In this document: piece after piece, positions 45,818-47,691 of the stretch | How the letters are laid out: every line of letters starts with the position of its first letter | Position numbering within the stretch: the stretch's first letter is position 1 | From: Methanobrevibacter arboriphilus JCM 13429 = DSM 1125 | GTDB lineage: Archaea; Methanobacteriota; Methanobacteria; Methanobacteriales; Methanobacteriaceae | DNA: 47,691 nt | NCBI RefSeq assembly: GCF_002072215.1 | Contig: NZ_JXMW01000021.1 | Span: forward strand, 1-47,691 | Reading direction: 5' to 3' | Notes under the pieces: generated by a model | What the model was told of the DNA's origin: nothing | Database searches by the model: none | The model's input: only the letters and a program-made list of their open reading frames with translations | Translations under genes and position numbers: made by a program

Positions 45818-47107
45818 ATGAGTAAAAGTGAAATAAACATAGGGCTTATTGGTTTTGGTACAATAGGTGCTGGAGTAGTAGAAATATTCAATAAAAATCA
45901 GGATATTCTTTCTAAAAAATGTGGAAAACCAGTGCATCTTAGAAAAGTTGCAGATTTAGATATTACAACTGATAGAGGAGTTAAAATAGATGAAAGTATT
46001 TTAACCACTGATGTTAATGATGTTTTGGAAAATGATGATATTGATATTGTTATTGAACTTGTTGGAGGGTATGAACCCGCTAAAACATTTGTTTTAAAAG
46101 CTATGGAAAATGGAAAACATGTTGTTTCTGCAAATAAAGCACTTATAGCTAAGCATTGGGAAGAACTAATAAGTACTGCTGATGAAAATAATGTGCGGTT
46201 CTCATTTGAAGCTAGTGTTGGAGGAGGAATACCAGTTCTTCAACCTTTGAATGAATGTTTATCTGCAAACCGTTTTGAAGCTATTTATGGAATTATGAAT
46301 GGTACAGCTAACTACATTCTAACAAAAATGAGTGAAGAAGGATTAAAATTTGAAGATGTTTTGAAAGAAGCTCAAGACAAAGGTTATGCTGAGGCTGACC
46401 CTACATTCGATATAGAAGGTCATGATACTGCTCAAAAATTGATTGTGCTTACAAAACTTGGTTTTGGAGAGTATGTTCCTCAAGAAAAATTCCATGTTGA
46501 AGGAATTACAAAAATAACTCCTGAAGATATAGAATTTGCTAAAAATGAATTAGATTATGTGATAAAGTTATTAGGAATAGCTAAGCAAACTAATGATGGA
46601 CTAGAAATTAGAGTTCATCCTACTTTTATTAAAAAAGATCATCTACTAGCATCAGTTAATGATGTTTTTAATGCAATATATTTAATAGGTGATTTCGTAG
46701 GGCCTGTTATGTTATATGGTCAAGGAGCTGGAAGGATGGCAACAGCAAGTGCTGTTGTTGGTGATTGTCTTGACATTATATTTAATGAAAGTAAAAGAAT
46801 TAGCTATGGTCCAGTAGAATCTCAAGTTAAATCAATGAAAAATATAGATGATGTTGTATCAAAATATTATATTAGCCTAACTACAGTTGATGAACCAGGA
46901 GTTCTCCAAACAATTACTGGAACATTAAATAAAAATGGCATAAGTATTGAATCAATAACACAAAAAACAAATATAGATAGTGAATCAGTCCCAATAATAA
47001 TTGTTACTCATGAAACTGAAGAGAAAAATATTCAACAAGCTATTCAAAAAATAAATGAATTAAAAGAAGTTGAAGGAGAAAGTAAGTTAATTAGAATATT
47101 AGAATAA
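45818..47107 (+). CDS. hom: Homoserine dehydrogenase with ACT domain
   Basis: 429 residues. Reduces aspartate semialdehyde to homoserine for threonine and methionine. The NAD(P)-binding motif [16 protein letters not shown] is at about 9-24; [18 protein letters not shown] and [15 protein letters not shown] with [11 protein letters not shown] are signature segments, and [18 protein letters not shown] contains the catalytic Asp/Lys region. The C-terminal ACT domain (about 348-429) starts [19 protein letters not shown], typical of feedback-regulated enzymes. GAGGAGAT before the ATG is the strongest ribosome site in this part. No neighbour of the pathway is in the window. Confidence 0.96.
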   Translation: MSKSEINIGLIGFGTIGAGVVEIFNKNQDILSKKCGKPVHLRKVADLDITTDRGVKIDESILTTDVNDVLENDDIDIVIELVGGYEPAKTFVLKAMENGKHVVSANKALIAKHWEELISTADENNVRFSFEASVGGGIPVLQPLNECLSANRFEAIYGIMNGTANYILTKMSEEGLKFEDVLKEAQDKGYAEADPTFDIEGHDTAQKLIVLTKLGFGEYVPQEKFHVEGITKITPEDIEFAKNELDYVIKLLGIAKQTNDGLEIRVHPTFIKKDHLLASVNDVFNAIYLIGDFVGPVMLYGQGAGRMATASAVVGDCLDIIFNESKRISYGPVESQVKSMKNIDDVVSKYYISLTTVDEPGVLQTITGTLNKNGISIESITQKTNIDSESVPIIIVTHETEEKNIQQAIQKINELKEVEGESKLIRILE

Positions 47108-47691
47108 TGTTTTTACTTTTTCCTTTGCCTTTTCTTTTTATAAATATTATTATTTAAATTATTATCTATTTGATTTCTACTTAATATTCTACTTAATATT
47201 CTAAATAATATTCTAGAATATTCTATATTATTTTATATTATTCTATATTATTCTAGTTAATATCTATAAATTTTATTTTATGCCTCGATTCTAAGTTTAA
47301 TCTCTATTTTATTCTATTTTTTATTTTATTCTATTTAATACTCTTTTGATATTAATATTAGTATCTCTATTAGCATTTCTACTAATATTATTAGTATTTT
47401 TACTAATTATTTCTATAATATTTTTATTTTTTTATTTTTATTAATATTATTAATATTATTAATTTTATTTTTATTAATTTTTTGTCCTAATTTTTATTAT
47501 AATTACTTTTATTATAATTATAAAAATTTTTTATTTTTATAAAATTAAGAAATCTTTGATTTTTTAAATAATTATAAAAATTAATAATTATTTTAAATAA
47601 TGCTTATTTTAATAGCATTTTATATTTAATAATATTTTTAACTTTTATAAAAATTTTAATTTCAAATATATTTAACTTAAACATTTTAATT
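47108..47691. other. Gene-free 3' end of the window
   Basis: About 580 bp after hom, T-rich with ATTCTA-type repeats at 47175-47260 and TATTAATATTAT-type repeats at 47350-47470. T-runs soon after the stop (47108-47140) could end the hom transcript. No ORF reaches the window edge. Confidence 0.5.

Overview
This window is a piece of a very AT-rich archaeal chromosome, almost certainly a methanogen of the order Methanobacteriales close to Methanobrevibacter. It carries four genes of coenzyme M biosynthesis (comB, comC, comD, comE), methanogenesis marker protein 7, the F420 deazaflavin gene cofG, the archaeal pterin gene mptA, fibrillarin/Nop5, the archaeal proteasome beta subunit, aCPSF1/FttA, and the N-terminal half of a split family B DNA polymerase, which is a Methanobacteriales hallmark. 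From memory, the order psmB-aCPSF1-purM-comC-comD/E-polB1 resembles the Methanothermobacter thermautotrophicus MTH1202-MTH1208 region. Translation signals are archaeal (GGAG/GGTGAT Shine-Dalgarno sites), and the long spacers are extremely AT-rich.

Layout. 1-760: end of a DDE transposase cut by the window edge. 0.9-1.9 kb: secreted, possibly Ntn-hydrolase-like protein. 2.1-6.0 kb, minus strand: thiamine-binding MTH1187 family protein, DUF2100-like protein, Lrp regulator, Mmp7 and an unrecognised protein. 6.3-10.5 kb, plus strand: comB, TraB-family membrane protein, zinc-ribbon DUF1922 protein, CNNM/CBS membrane protein. 10.5-18.8 kb, minus strand: an Ncs6-like tRNA thiolase, cofG, a small conserved protein, mptA, taw2, a 1-kb spacer holding a candidate structured RNA, then fibrillarin and nop5. 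19.1-25.8 kb, plus strand: pyrD, pyrK, an AI-2E-type permease, polB1 and a sugar-porter MFS protein. 26.3-43.8 kb, minus strand: comE/comD, comC, purM, aCPSF1, psmB, coaBC, two envelope proteins, pheA, two four-CBS proteins, queE/queD and DUF366. 44.3-47.1 kb, plus strand: a nucleotidyltransferase-like protein and homoserine dehydrogenase.

How the genes relate. Most are housekeeping genes in short operons. Coenzyme M synthesis (ComB, ComC, ComD/E), F420 (CofG), methanopterin (MptA), CoA (CoaBC), archaeosine precursor (QueD/QueE), pyrimidine (PyrD/PyrK), purine (PurM), phenylalanine (PheA) and the aspartate-family step (Hom) give a strongly biosynthetic character. Three RNA-modification or RNP functions (Ncs6-like, Taw2, fibrillarin/Nop5) sit around the RNA candidate.

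Main unusual observations: (1) a hairpin island at about 16.08-16.19 kb with an upstream TATA-like box and downstream T-runs, read on the minus strand; its apical loop is complementary to the ribosome binding site and start codon of pyrD. (2) The prephenate dehydratase frame has no ATG, GTG or TTG between the upstream stop and its first conserved motif; a good Shine-Dalgarno points to an AUA start. (3) Most spacers contain short tandem duplications (10-46 bp units), several starting exactly at stop codons, and similar duplications have entered coding ends (pheA) and interiors (queD, DUF366). No tRNA, rRNA or CRISPR array was seen.
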